Of a stretch of DNA of 64,000 nt, positions 24,018-32,690 are shown in pieces. The stretch lies in contig CAMYAB010000007.1 in assembly GCA_947253625.1 (NCBI GenBank), positions 1-64,000 of the forward strand. The letters are read 5' to 3'. The position numbers and the translations under genes were made by a program. Under the pieces are notes generated by a model. The model ran no database searches. It was not told the DNA's origin and worked only from the letters and a program-made list of their open reading frames with translations. This DNA is from an uncultured Porphyromonadaceae bacterium (GTDB lineage: Bacteria; Bacteroidota; Bacteroidia; Bacteroidales; Porphyromonadaceae). Within the stretch, counting starts at the first letter, position 1, and each line of letters begins with the position of its first letter.

Positions 24018-24438
24018 GGCAGAGCTCCGTGAGGGCGTCAGTCGCAAGATAAAAACCATCACCCGAGACCTACAATATGCAGGGGAGGAAATCGTCACCG
24101 AAGCGAGGACAGGAGCCAAGACCCTAGGCAAAGACTACAAGACGCAGACAGGCAATCTCCGAAGTTCAATAGGCTATACCATCATCTACCAAGGCGAGAC
24201 GTTAGCCATAGGAGGCTTTACCCCAATAGCAGGCGGAGAGGAGGGGGCAGAAAAAGGGCGAGAAGTTGCCACCCAATTAGCCACCGAGGAGAGCGACCTC
24301 GATACCCTGAAGCTCACCGTAGTAGCAGGAATGGACTACGCCTCACCGCTAAGTGCCAAAGGCTACGACGTACTAGACACCGCCGAGCTTATCGCCCGAG
24401 ACAAGACCGACGAAATAAAACGAATCCACAGCTTATGA
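23980..24438 (+). CDS. HK97 gp10-like neck protein
   Basis: 152 aa with the gp10-type pattern: an N-terminal helix (SRKIKTITRDLQYAGEEIVTEART), TGNLRSSIGY, and VVAGMDYASPLSAKGYDVLD near the C-terminus. Family members sit at the head-tail junction in long-tailed phages. It overlaps both neighbours. Confidence 0.75.
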   Translation: MRVDPLFSQAEVEAELREGVSRKIKTITRDLQYAGEEIVTEARTGAKTLGKDYKTQTGNLRSSIGYTIIYQGETLAIGGFTPIAGGEEGAEKGREVATQLATEESDLDTLKLTVVAGMDYASPLSAKGYDVLDTAELIARDKTDEIKRIHSL

Positions 24439-24809
24439 GGTACCAAAACACACTCAGCCCAACCGAAGTTCTATCCCGACTACAGGCGGAGCTAAAAGCC
24501 ACCATAAAGGAGACCCCGATATATATCGACGGCTTACCAGCCGAGGAGGGTGTAACAGAGTACTACACCCTCACCCACACGGCAGGCGTATTTGGACAAA
24601 TCCAGCGAGGTATAATCACCCTCATATTCTATGGCGTAGGGCTACACCCCTACACAAGTCGAGAGCAAGAGATGACCATCGCCACCAACACCCTACCACA
24701 GAACCCCATAATATGGGAGCCAAAAGACACCCCCACCACCACCTACCTACAGAACGACAACTACACCATAATATCCCAGCGTATAGCCTACCAGTTTACC
24801 GCTGATTAA
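24435..24809 (+). CDS. Tail terminator-like protein
   Basis: 124 aa in the expected tail-terminator slot between the gp10-like gene and the tail tube gene. It has a helix followed by a beta-meander (GQIQRGIITLIFYGVGLHPY). No diagnostic motif. Confidence 0.55.
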   Translation: MRYQNTLSPTEVLSRLQAELKATIKETPIYIDGLPAEEGVTEYYTLTHTAGVFGQIQRGIITLIFYGVGLHPYTSREQEMTIATNTLPQNPIIWEPKDTPTTTYLQNDNYTIISQRIAYQFTAD

Positions 24810-24847
24810 TCACTAATTATTATATAACCATTAAAACCCCAAAGATT

Positions 24848-25252
24848 ATGGCAGAAGCAACAACCAAGATGAAAACCGCAGTCATCAAGAAAAGAGTAAA
24901 AGTAAAAATTGCGGACACAGCACTAGGATTTGTAAAGGACGGCTCTTGTACTTTCAAGATTGAGCCGGGCGACAAAATCGAACTCAAGGAGGAGGGCGAG
25001 GTGATTGTATTTACCGAAGTAGGCAACGCCAAACGTACCCTAACTTTTGATGTTATGTTAGAGACCCTAGACGAACTAGAGGACAACATCAAGCGGGGCG
25101 ACCTAGTCCTAGAGATAGAGGGACAGAAATCCATTACCTACAAAAACGCCACCGCCATTATCACCAGAGAGTGGACAAACGCCAACGGAGCTATCGACCA
25201 CTACGAATGCACCCTACCAGAAAAGGGCGTGCAAGGCACCGTATCCGCATGA
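24848..25252 (+). CDS. Major tail tube protein (probable)
   Basis: 134 aa, beta-rich (VIVFTEVGNAKRTLTFDVMLETLDELEDNIKRGDLVLEI by section), with its own upstream gap and a strong terminator behind it, the usual setting of an abundant tail tube subunit. Assigned by order, size and expression context. Confidence 0.65.
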   Translation: MAEATTKMKTAVIKKRVKVKIADTALGFVKDGSCTFKIEPGDKIELKEEGEVIVFTEVGNAKRTLTFDVMLETLDELEDNIKRGDLVLEIEGQKSITYKNATAIITREWTNANGAIDHYECTLPEKGVQGTVSA

Positions 25253-25291
25253 TGAAGTAACCCTGTATAGAAACGAGTGTGGAAACTCGTC

Positions 25292-25345
25292 AAGGGGATA
25301 GGCGGAGTGGGAAAACCCGAAAGTCCACGCCCCTATCCCCTTTAT
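25292..25345 (+). terminator. Terminator after the tail tube gene
   Basis: AAGGGGATAGG pairs with CCTATCCCCTT, with an inner GTGG/CCAC stem, followed by TTTATT. A second small hairpin (ACGAGT/ACTCGT) precedes it. Confidence 0.7.
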
Positions 25346-25382
25346 TATATCCAAGGCACCCCCTACACCCCAGCCACACAAA

Positions 25383-25913
25383 ATGCAAAGTATTATCGAC
25401 ACCATAAAACCCACCATCGTAGCTATTTGGGCAGTAGTCCTAACCACCATAGCCCCAACTACCAACGCCCTGATACTACTAGTTATTTTCGCACTAGTCA
25501 ACGCCTTTGTAGGCTACCAAAGCAACTACATCACGAGACGAGAGAAGTTCAGCCTTTCCAAGTTTGGGAAAGCCTTCGTCCAGCTCCTCTTTTATATGCT
25601 CCTCGTCATACTCATACACCTAGCATTCCATCTATTTGGAGAGTACGAAAAAGCCCTCTTCGCCATCAAGGTAGTCTCTTGGATAGCTCTATGGGCGTAC
25701 ACCGTGAAGATACTGCAAAACTTTATGCAGATAAACCCCAACACCCGAGGCGTGCGACTACTGTACTACATACTCGCAGTGAAGTTTGTACCAAAGCTGC
25801 TCGACAAGATAGGTATTCAGATATCTGAAGAGGAGCTAAAGAAGAACGTCAACAACGATGTAACCACTACTGATGATGACCGCAAAGAGAACCCCAAGGG
25901 GACTGAGGAATAA
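25383..25913 (+). CDS. Holin-like membrane protein
   Basis: 176 aa with three to four hydrophobic segments (about 10-45, 62-82, 92-118, 124-140) and a charged C-terminal tail. This pattern fits Bacteroidota phage holins. It is followed by a lysozyme-like gene (overlap 41 bp) and a spanin-like gene, so it completes a lysis cassette. Confidence 0.72.
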   Translation: MQSIIDTIKPTIVAIWAVVLTTIAPTTNALILLVIFALVNAFVGYQSNYITRREKFSLSKFGKAFVQLLFYMLLVILIHLAFHLFGEYEKALFAIKVVSWIALWAYTVKILQNFMQINPNTRGVRLLYYILAVKFVPKLLDKIGIQISEEELKKNVNNDVTTTDDDRKENPKGTEE

Positions 25914-26292
25914 CAACCCCCTCAACATACGACGGACAAGCGACCGCTGGAGAGGGTTGGCGCCCACGCAGAGCGACCCCGCATTCTGCCAATTCACAGC
26001 CCCCGAGTGGGGCGTGCGTGCCGCCATTGTGATTCTGCGAAACTACCAAAGGAGGTACCACCTGCATACCCTTAGCGAGATCCTGCACCGGTACGCACCG
26101 ACGAACGAAAACCACACCGAGCAATACATCGAGCGGGTGAGTACGAGAGCCAAGGTGCAGAGGAATGTCCCCCTGGACCTCACCAATCGTGACCTCGTCT
26201 ACCGCCTGATCGAAGCGATGTGGCTGGTGGAGTGTGGCGTGCCGGGCGACCCCACGGCCATCCATAAGGGGCTGGACCTCGCAGGGCTATGA
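25873..26292 (+). CDS. Endolysin-like protein (phage P5-type muramidase family)
   Basis: 139 aa starting ATGATG (residue 2 may be the real start). It has the family signature RGLRNNNPLNIR near the N-terminus and FTAPEWGVRAA, followed by a helical region (LSEILHRYAPTNENHTEQYI). Proteins with this pattern in Bacteroidota phages and plasmids are lysozyme/transglycosylase-like. Placement between holin and spanin supports peptidoglycan hydrolysis. Confidence 0.75.
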   Translation: MMTAKRTPRGLRNNNPLNIRRTSDRWRGLAPTQSDPAFCQFTAPEWGVRAAIVILRNYQRRYHLHTLSEILHRYAPTNENHTEQYIERVSTRAKVQRNVPLDLTNRDLVYRLIEAMWLVECGVPGDPTAIHKGLDLAGL

Positions 26293-26729
26293 AGCGGAGG
26301 AGGAAAGCAGCTACCCTGTATGCCGTGGTAGCTCTCGCCGCCTTTCTCCTTGCTTCTCTTTGTGCAGGGTGCAGACCCGGTAAAGAGGCGACAAGGAGCC
26401 ACACCGCTACGATACAGCAGGGGGTGAAGCTGGAGCGGGACAGCATCCGCCTCCCCTACCTGCGCCACACCGAGCGGTGGTATCTGCCTACCGGAGCCCT
26501 GGAGCGGGAGGAGGTATCGGAGCGTGGGGAGCTCGTGCAGGTGCGAGAGCTGGTATGGGACACCCTTTACATTGTGCAGAGGGATACGATAAGGGAGGTG
26601 ACCACACCGCCGACCGCAGTCGCCACAATTCCGAGCCGTATCAATGCGGCCTTTTGGGGCGTGGTGATTGGTGCCACGCTGGTGGTACTCATTATAGGAG
26701 TGATCAAACTTAGAAAGCTATACAGATGA
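26289..26729 (+). CDS. Probable u-spanin (lipoprotein with C-terminal membrane anchor)
   Basis: 146 aa. The N-terminus is a lipoprotein signal (KRRRK, hydrophobic stretch, then ASLCAGC with the modified cysteine at about residue 28). The middle is polar, and a single transmembrane segment lies near the C-terminus (about 118-139, ending in KLRKLYR). Outer-membrane lipid at one end and inner-membrane helix at the other is the unimolecular-spanin layout. It overlaps both neighbours by 4 bp. Confidence 0.7.
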   Translation: MKRRRKAATLYAVVALAAFLLASLCAGCRPGKEATRSHTATIQQGVKLERDSIRLPYLRHTERWYLPTGALEREEVSERGELVQVRELVWDTLYIVQRDTIREVTTPPTAVATIPSRINAAFWGVVIGATLVVLIIGVIKLRKLYR

Positions 26730-27220
26730 CAACCGAACAAAAGGCTGCGAACGCCATTACCCAAGCACCCAAAGAGGTGACTATTTGCGGGACCGCTTAC
26801 CAAGTGAAGCCCGCCACCTTTGCGACACTCATTGAAGTGGGAGCCATTGCAAGCACTTTACCAAAGACTTTGCCAGAGAGCGACGGCACTGCCCTTGCTT
26901 TTGTGCTACAGAATGCCAAGGAGGTATCCAAGGTGGCCGGCATTATCGCCACTCTAGTTATCGGAGTGGAGCCACAAAGAGCGAAGCGGACACTTATACC
27001 CAAGTGGTTGCAAAACCGCCTACAAACGAAAAACAGGAGGCAAATAGAGGAGCTTACGCACCAACTGCAAAGGAAGCTCACCCCCGCCACTGCTTATGAA
27101 GCCATCACGGAGTTGTTGCCCCTACTGGAGATCGAGCATTTTTTCGGACTTACCACTTTCCTAAACCAGATGAACCTAATGCCCGCCGGGGAAGTGGTAG
27201 AGACAACCCCTGGGGTGTGA
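26726..27220 (+). CDS. Tail assembly chaperone, short form
   Basis: 164 aa, helical, in the slot just before the tape measure. The zero frame ends at TGA 27218-27220. A second frame (-1) continues without stop from the same place to 27390, so a longer fusion is expected, as with lambda gpG and gpGT. Chaperones of this kind coat the tape measure before tube assembly. Confidence 0.72.
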   Translation: MTTEQKAANAITQAPKEVTICGTAYQVKPATFATLIEVGAIASTLPKTLPESDGTALAFVLQNAKEVSKVAGIIATLVIGVEPQRAKRTLIPKWLQNRLQTKNRRQIEELTHQLQRKLTPATAYEAITELLPLLEIEHFFGLTTFLNQMNLMPAGEVVETTPGV

Positions 27221-27390
27221 TTGTAGGGCTCGCAACCGCACTCACCACCCCCCCCGATGCGGTCCTATATGACTACAGCTATACCAACCTTATTCTATAT
27301 GCCCGCAATCTCGTGAATGAAGCGAGTGACGACACCACCACCAATACCCACCAACAACAAATGTCAGATGAAGATATTTTGCTACTATGA
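27205..27390 (+). CDS. Tail assembly chaperone, -1 frameshift extension
   Basis: In the -1 frame, 27205 onward reads NPWGVIVGLATALTTPPDAV and ends DEDILLL at TGA 27388-27390, overlapping the tape-measure start (ATGA). It has no start codon of its own. A run CCCCT (27207-27211) before the zero-frame stop would let a proline tRNA slip from CCT to CCC. Length and position match the T part of GT-type fusions. Confidence 0.6.
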   Translation, partial: NPWGVIVGLATALTTPPDAVLYDYSYTNLILYARNLVNEASDDTTTNTHQQQMSDEDILLL

Positions 27391-30300
27391 GTGAATTAAA
27401 ATTTAGTGTAGAGCTTGACCTCAAGAAGCTACAACAGCAGGTCGAGGAGGCGAACCGCAAGCTGGATGCCATTTCAAAGAACGCCGAAGCCGGCGCAGAG
27501 CGTGCCAAGCGTGCGAGCCAACAAATCACAAGTGCCAATCAAGGCACTGCTAATAGCTTTGACAGAGTGGCAGCGATGGCAAAGAAAGCCTTTGCCGCCT
27601 TTGCCGTGGGTGACCTCGTGCGCCAAGTGATCAATGTGCGGACGGAGATGGACAGCCTGGAGCGGAGCTTTGTATCGCTCACGCAGTCCACAGCCAAGGG
27701 TCAAGAGCTTACGAGCTGGATGAAGGACTTTGCCGCCAAAACACCATTGACGGTGCAAGGCCTGGCAGGTGCCACCCAGACAATGCTCGGATTTGGGCTA
27801 AGTGCAGATGAAGCCAAAAAGTATATTACCGCACTGGGTGATATATCAATGGGTAATCAAGAGAAGCTCAGCTCACTTGCACTGGCTTTTTCACAGATGA
27901 GCAGTGCGGGTAAACTGATGGGGGATGACTTGCGACAAATGATAAATGCGGGGTTCAACCCGCTAACAGAGATTGCCCGCAAGACCGGTAAGAGTGTCGG
28001 AGAGCTAAAAGAGAACCTGGGCGCTATACCACTGGAGGAGGTAAAGGAAGCCTTTATCAGTGCCACCCAAGCCGGGGGGTTGTTTAATGGTATGCTCGAA
28101 AAGCAAGCCGATGGGCTGGCAGGTGTGCAAGCCAAGCTCAGGGGAGCCATAACGGACGCACTCAACAAGATAGGCGAGGAGAACGAGGGGGCCATCAAAG
28201 GAGCCGTGAAAGCCACAGAGGAACTCATCAAAGTACTTAGCAAGCTATCCCCACTTATCACGGACGCCGTCGTGGCTTATGGGGCCTACAAAACAGCCCT
28301 GGTACTTACCACAGCCGCCGAGAAAGCAGTAGCAACCGCCAAGGCACTGCACGCCGTGCGCACAACCGCACTTGCAAGGGCTCAAATTATGCTTAATAAC
28401 GCTATCCAAGCCAACCCCTACACAGCAGCCGCCGCCGCACTCGCAGCCATTGCATTTGCCGTTTATAAGCTGGCCACAAACACCACCAAAGCGGAGCAAG
28501 CCCAGAAAGCATTTAATGAGAGTATCGCAAAGGGGCAGGCAGATATTGAAAAAGAACGGCTCAATATCGAGCAACTTTTCGCCACACTAAGAAATGCCAA
28601 AGAGGGGACAGAGGAATGGACAAAAGCAAGGGACGCCATACTAAACGGATATGGCAACTACCTCAAGGGCTTGAGTGATGAGATACAGACCCTAAAGGAT
28701 GTCGAGGGTGCTTATAACGCCGTGAAAAAAGCCGCCCTGGAGAGTGCCAAGGCCAGAGCCATAGAAAGTGCCAATGAAGAATCGCAGAGCAGATATTCAG
28801 AAGCCCTAAAGTCCGCATTTGAGGGTGTAGACAAGATCATTGATCGAGTAGACGAGAAGCTAGATAAAGCAGGAAAAACAGCACGAGAAAGAGCAGACGC
28901 CACCGCAAAACTACGCCGAGAGATGTATGAAATGGTACGCGGTGACAGCAAGAGCATAAAGCTAGAAAAGGGAAGCACTGAGCAGAACCTCTGGAAGAAT
29001 CTAAATATCGGGGGCGACTTTGCACACATTTACAGCGAGGTAAGTGCCGCAAGGGCTCAATATCAGAAAGAAGTATCAGTAACTCGAGAGCGCTTTGGGA
29101 CACTAGAGAAGAAAGCAGCCGAGGAGACAAAGATTCATCTAAACACCGTCGCAGAGGAGACCAAAGCAATAACAGCACAAATCAAAGAAAAGAAAAAGCA
29201 GGTGGCAGAGCTGAGAAAAGCCGATGCCACAGCTAATGTGTCGCATATCGAGAACCTACAAAAGGAGATTCAAGACCTGCAAAAGAGGAGAGACACCCTC
29301 ACAGGCCGTGACAGCTCAAAGAGTGGTGACACGAACAAGACCGACCCACAAGCGAAGCTCAAAGAGGAGGTGCAGGCAAGGCGAGTTTATGAAGACTTGC
29401 TAAGTAAACAAATTGCATCATCTATTGCAGTACAAACGGACGGTTGGCAAAAGGAGGTACAGACAATCGAGGAGGGCCACCGACTAAAGGTGCAAGCGAT
29501 TGAGCGGGAGAGGGAGGATTTGTTGATGGCCAGACAAGCAAAGGGTCAAGGGCTCACCACTGAGGAGGAGAGTGGATTTGCCACACGCATACAAGCCGAG
29601 CAAACCTTATTGGAACAGTCCATCGCAAAGCGAGTTGATGAAGAGACCAAAGCCAATGAAGAGGTGCTAAATGATTACCTCACCTACCTACAGAAGCGAG
29701 AGAACCTAATCAAAGAGGCTGCGGAAAAGGAGGCGCAGATACGCAAGAGTGCAGAAGCCCTAGGAGTGGACCCCACCGAGTATATAGAGGAGCTAAAAGA
29801 GCAAACAAATGAAGCCCTTACCGCACTGGATGAAGCCACTGCTCAAAAGCAAGCAACCTACAGAGCGTGGCTGGAATCAATGAGAGACAAGAGCCTAGAG
29901 CAACTCAAAATCGCCGCACAGAAAGCCAGAGAAGAGCTGCAGCGACTTAAAGCGGAGGGAAAAGCAGCCGGAAATGAAATCGCAGTGGCAAGCGCCAAGG
30001 TTTCAAGCCTAGAGAAGTCCATAAAGGAGACCGAAGCCAAGAGCAACGATGGGTCAAAGAATAGTGAAGCGAAGTGGACCGACCTCTCAACTGTGATTGA
30101 CACCGCCTCACAGTCCTTTGAGCGAATGGGGCAAGAAATCGGAGGAGTGGCAGGCGAGGTCATCAGCACAATAGGGACAGTGGCAGGAGGAACCACCCAG
30201 ATAATAAACGGAGTGAAAGCCATAGGCACCACCGCCAAAGGAGCGGCAGGTGCAGTGGAGAAAGCAAGTGCCGTTTTAGCCATCGTCAGTGCCGCATTCC

Positions 30301-31469
30301 AAATCGGAATGAAAGTCGCTAAGCTATTCAATAATGACAAGCAAAAAGACGAGCAGATAAAAGCACTGGGTGCCGAAATTCAAGACTTGCAATGGCAATT
30401 ACAAAACGCCCAGAAGCTACAGAGATTGCAATTTGATGCGAGTGGGGCCGTGATTGCTCAATATGGTAAAGAGGTCGCCGGAGTGACTAAAGCCTTGAGT
30501 GATGCGCATGCAAGGTCGCTGATTACCATTAGAGAGGGCGAAAGCCTTTGGGCAGCCTTTTCAAGAGCAGGAGAGGAGAGCAACAAAGCGTTTGCCAAAG
30601 CCATTGCTACCAGCTATAAAGAGTTGGACTACACCGTAACCCAAGCGCTGGGCGCAGACAAATTCAAGGAGGTAGCTAGACAGATCGACAATATCGCAGA
30701 GCAGACAAACAAGCTAAAGCAACAGCAAGAGGCCGAGCGAAGCAAAAAGAAAAGCGACGCCGGAGCGATTGATGGCTACGAGCACAAGATAAAGGAGAAT
30801 GCACTGAAAGCCCGTGAGATTATCAATAAAGCCACTGATGATATAATGGGTGGCGGAGCTCAATCCATTGCACAAAAGCTAGGTGACGCACTGATTGAAG
30901 CTTTCAAGAAAGGCGAGGACGGCGCGAAAGCGTGGGGAGCCACGGTCAAGGGCATTGTATCTGATATTGTGAAGCGCATGCTTATTTCAAAGCTAGTCGA
31001 GCAACCAATAGGCCATATCTTTGATAAGTACCAAAAGGAGTGGTTTGGAAGTGATGCTAAATTCAAAGGAATTGACGCAGTTGCTGATTCACTCCCTGGG
31101 CTTGCAACGGAGTTGGAAGTCGCCGGAGTTGGGATGATGGAGGCCTTAAAGCACTTATCGCCCGCACTGGAGGGGGTGCTAAAGATTGCAGATGAAGCCG
31201 AAGACAAGCGAACAGCCGAACGCAAAGGGATAGCCACAGCAAGCCAGGAGAGTGTAGATGAACTGAATGGTCGTGCCACGGCTATACAAGGGCATACCTA
31301 CCTAATTGAGAGCCACACACGGGAGTTGAAGATGGTAACGAATAGCATCTTATCGGAGGTGACAGCGATTAGGACGAACACCGACACTCTACACGACATC
31401 AAGAAGGAACTTACCACCGTGCGAGGGTCGATTTCTGAAATGCAAGTGAAAGGGATTAAAACGTTATGA
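27387..31469 (+). CDS. Tail tape measure protein
   Basis: 1360 aa, the longest tail gene but one. It has an N-terminal coiled coil, the conserved tape-measure region (about 75-220: FAAKTPLTVQGLAGATQTML, LSSLALAFSQMSSAGKLMGDDLRQ), hydrophobic segments near 285-365 and 900-1010, and very long charged helices. Family-typical spacing of about 1.5 angstrom per residue would give a tail near 200 nm, an inference. It overlaps the next gene by 4 bp. Confidence 0.93.
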   Translation: MSELKFSVELDLKKLQQQVEEANRKLDAISKNAEAGAERAKRASQQITSANQGTANSFDRVAAMAKKAFAAFAVGDLVRQVINVRTEMDSLERSFVSLTQSTAKGQELTSWMKDFAAKTPLTVQGLAGATQTMLGFGLSADEAKKYITALGDISMGNQEKLSSLALAFSQMSSAGKLMGDDLRQMINAGFNPLTEIARKTGKSVGELKENLGAIPLEEVKEAFISATQAGGLFNGMLEKQADGLAGVQAKLRGAITDALNKIGEENEGAIKGAVKATEELIKVLSKLSPLITDAVVAYGAYKTALVLTTAAEKAVATAKALHAVRTTALARAQIMLNNAIQANPYTAAAAALAAIAFAVYKLATNTTKAEQAQKAFNESIAKGQADIEKERLNIEQLFATLRNAKEGTEEWTKARDAILNGYGNYLKGLSDEIQTLKDVEGAYNAVKKAALESAKARAIESANEESQSRYSEALKSAFEGVDKIIDRVDEKLDKAGKTARERADATAKLRREMYEMVRGDSKSIKLEKGSTEQNLWKNLNIGGDFAHIYSEVSAARAQYQKEVSVTRERFGTLEKKAAEETKIHLNTVAEETKAITAQIKEKKKQVAELRKADATANVSHIENLQKEIQDLQKRRDTLTGRDSSKSGDTNKTDPQAKLKEEVQARRVYEDLLSKQIASSIAVQTDGWQKEVQTIEEGHRLKVQAIEREREDLLMARQAKGQGLTTEEESGFATRIQAEQTLLEQSIAKRVDEETKANEEVLNDYLTYLQKRENLIKEAAEKEAQIRKSAEALGVDPTEYIEELKEQTNEALTALDEATAQKQATYRAWLESMRDKSLEQLKIAAQKAREELQRLKAEGKAAGNEIAVASAKVSSLEKSIKETEAKSNDGSKNSEAKWTDLSTVIDTASQSFERMGQEIGGVAGEVISTIGTVAGGTTQIINGVKAIGTTAKGAAGAVEKASAVLAIVSAAFQIGMKVAKLFNNDKQKDEQIKALGAEIQDLQWQLQNAQKLQRLQFDASGAVIAQYGKEVAGVTKALSDAHARSLITIREGESLWAAFSRAGEESNKAFAKAIATSYKELDYTVTQALGADKFKEVARQIDNIAEQTNKLKQQQEAERSKKKSDAGAIDGYEHKIKENALKAREIINKATDDIMGGGAQSIAQKLGDALIEAFKKGEDGAKAWGATVKGIVSDIVKRMLISKLVEQPIGHIFDKYQKEWFGSDAKFKGIDAVADSLPGLATELEVAGVGMMEALKHLSPALEGVLKIADEAEDKRTAERKGIATASQESVDELNGRATAIQGHTYLIESHTRELKMVTNSILSEVTAIRTNTDTLHDIKKELTTVRGSISEMQVKGIKTL

Positions 31470-31939
31470 TGAATGAGATTGCAAAGGGGATTTTACTAAA
31501 GAAGCTAAAAGCACAATTCACAGTGCCGGGGCATTGTGGAATGGTGACCCCCGAACTAGACTTTGAAGAGACCGCAAAGCTGATCGAAACCCCTAGAGGA
31601 AGCGAACATTGTGCGAAGTGTAATTTGCCAACCCTGGACTTACTCACAGCTCTAAAGAGTGAAGCCCCCGACAACTGGCACATTGAGGCGCCAGAGGTAG
31701 AGCTGACAAACCCCGACACCGTGATATTGGCAGGGTCTTATACTGACGCTAAAATCACAGTGGACGGAACGAACGGTGCACACATCATCATGCTACACGG
31801 AGCCGGGGCCAAGGTAATAGCTAAAGACCGTGCGGTCGTAGTGATTGATAGAGCGGCAGACACGAAGCTGGAGATTGTCAAAAAGGAAAGCGAAGCATTT
31901 ATCAATGATAACCATTACGAGCAAAAGCGGAAGTGTTGA
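31466..31939 (+). CDS. Tail-associated protein, unknown
   Basis: 157 aa starting MMNEIAKG. It has a central pair of cysteines (EHCAKCNLP) and an early GHCG that could bind metal, then a beta-helix-like stretch (NPDTVILAGSYTDAKITVDGTNGAHIIMLHGAGAKVIA). It may be a tail tip or decoration protein. Its last 35 bp overlap the next gene. Confidence 0.6.
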   Translation: MMNEIAKGILLKKLKAQFTVPGHCGMVTPELDFEETAKLIETPRGSEHCAKCNLPTLDLLTALKSEAPDNWHIEAPEVELTNPDTVILAGSYTDAKITVDGTNGAHIIMLHGAGAKVIAKDRAVVVIDRAADTKLEIVKKESEAFINDNHYEQKRKC

Positions 31940-32684
31940 CCTCGTCAAAGAGCGTGGCATACACGTCGCATTAAGAGGTATTGAGGAGTTTTTGAGCTAC
32001 CCACCCACTAAGAAGCCAACCACCATTGATTGGTACGAAGTGGACGGGGTGGAGGTGGACCTATCCGAGTTGTACCTAGACAAGCGAGTTGTCAAAATTC
32101 CTTTGACAACCGGAGACCTAAATGCTCTCACCAAGCTAGCAAGCGACCTAAAGGAGTGGCAGGTAATGGAGCTAACACACCACACCGGCATAAGTCGGAA
32201 AGTGTACTTCGAGAGTGCCACACTAGACAAAGCCAAATTCACTTTGAATTGCAGGTTTGTAGAGTTTGCACCGAAAGCCCCAGAGGGTGCGACACCCAAG
32301 ACCGTCAGTGGTGATTTTGGAGAGCAACCCACGATAGACAGAAAGCCAATAACGGAGTTTGGATTTCTTCTACTGAAGAGTGACGCGGATAATGTGACGA
32401 GAGCAAAGAGAGGAACCATCATCGCAACGAAGTTCGATGACGGCATTACCTACCTAGAGCGAACGACACCTAGGTTTGCCACACGCAAAGCCGTGATGAA
32501 GTTATTCTCAAGCGGTCCGAACTGCATTGAGAACTACAAGGCACTCGTGGGTTACCTACTAAAGCAAAAGGAATGCACCCTAAATGGTACGCACAAGTGC
32601 TACCTCAATCAAGCAAAAGTTGAGAAGTATCACCAGCCGAACGCCCCCTACATAGTCATGAATTTAGAATTGCAATTGATTTGA
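31905..32684 (+). CDS. Distal tail protein-like
   Basis: 259 aa from MITITSKSGSVDL, chosen over longer frames because it directly follows in the usual overlap style. It is beta-rich, without clear motif. Its position between tape measure and the very large tail-tip gene suggests a distal tail (Dit-like) or adaptor protein. Confidence 0.6.
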   Translation: MITITSKSGSVDLVKERGIHVALRGIEEFLSYPPTKKPTTIDWYEVDGVEVDLSELYLDKRVVKIPLTTGDLNALTKLASDLKEWQVMELTHHTGISRKVYFESATLDKAKFTLNCRFVEFAPKAPEGATPKTVSGDFGEQPTIDRKPITEFGFLLLKSDADNVTRAKRGTIIATKFDDGITYLERTTPRFATRKAVMKLFSSGPNCIENYKALVGYLLKQKECTLNGTHKCYLNQAKVEKYHQPNAPYIVMNLELQLI

Positions 32685-32690
32685 TTTGAT

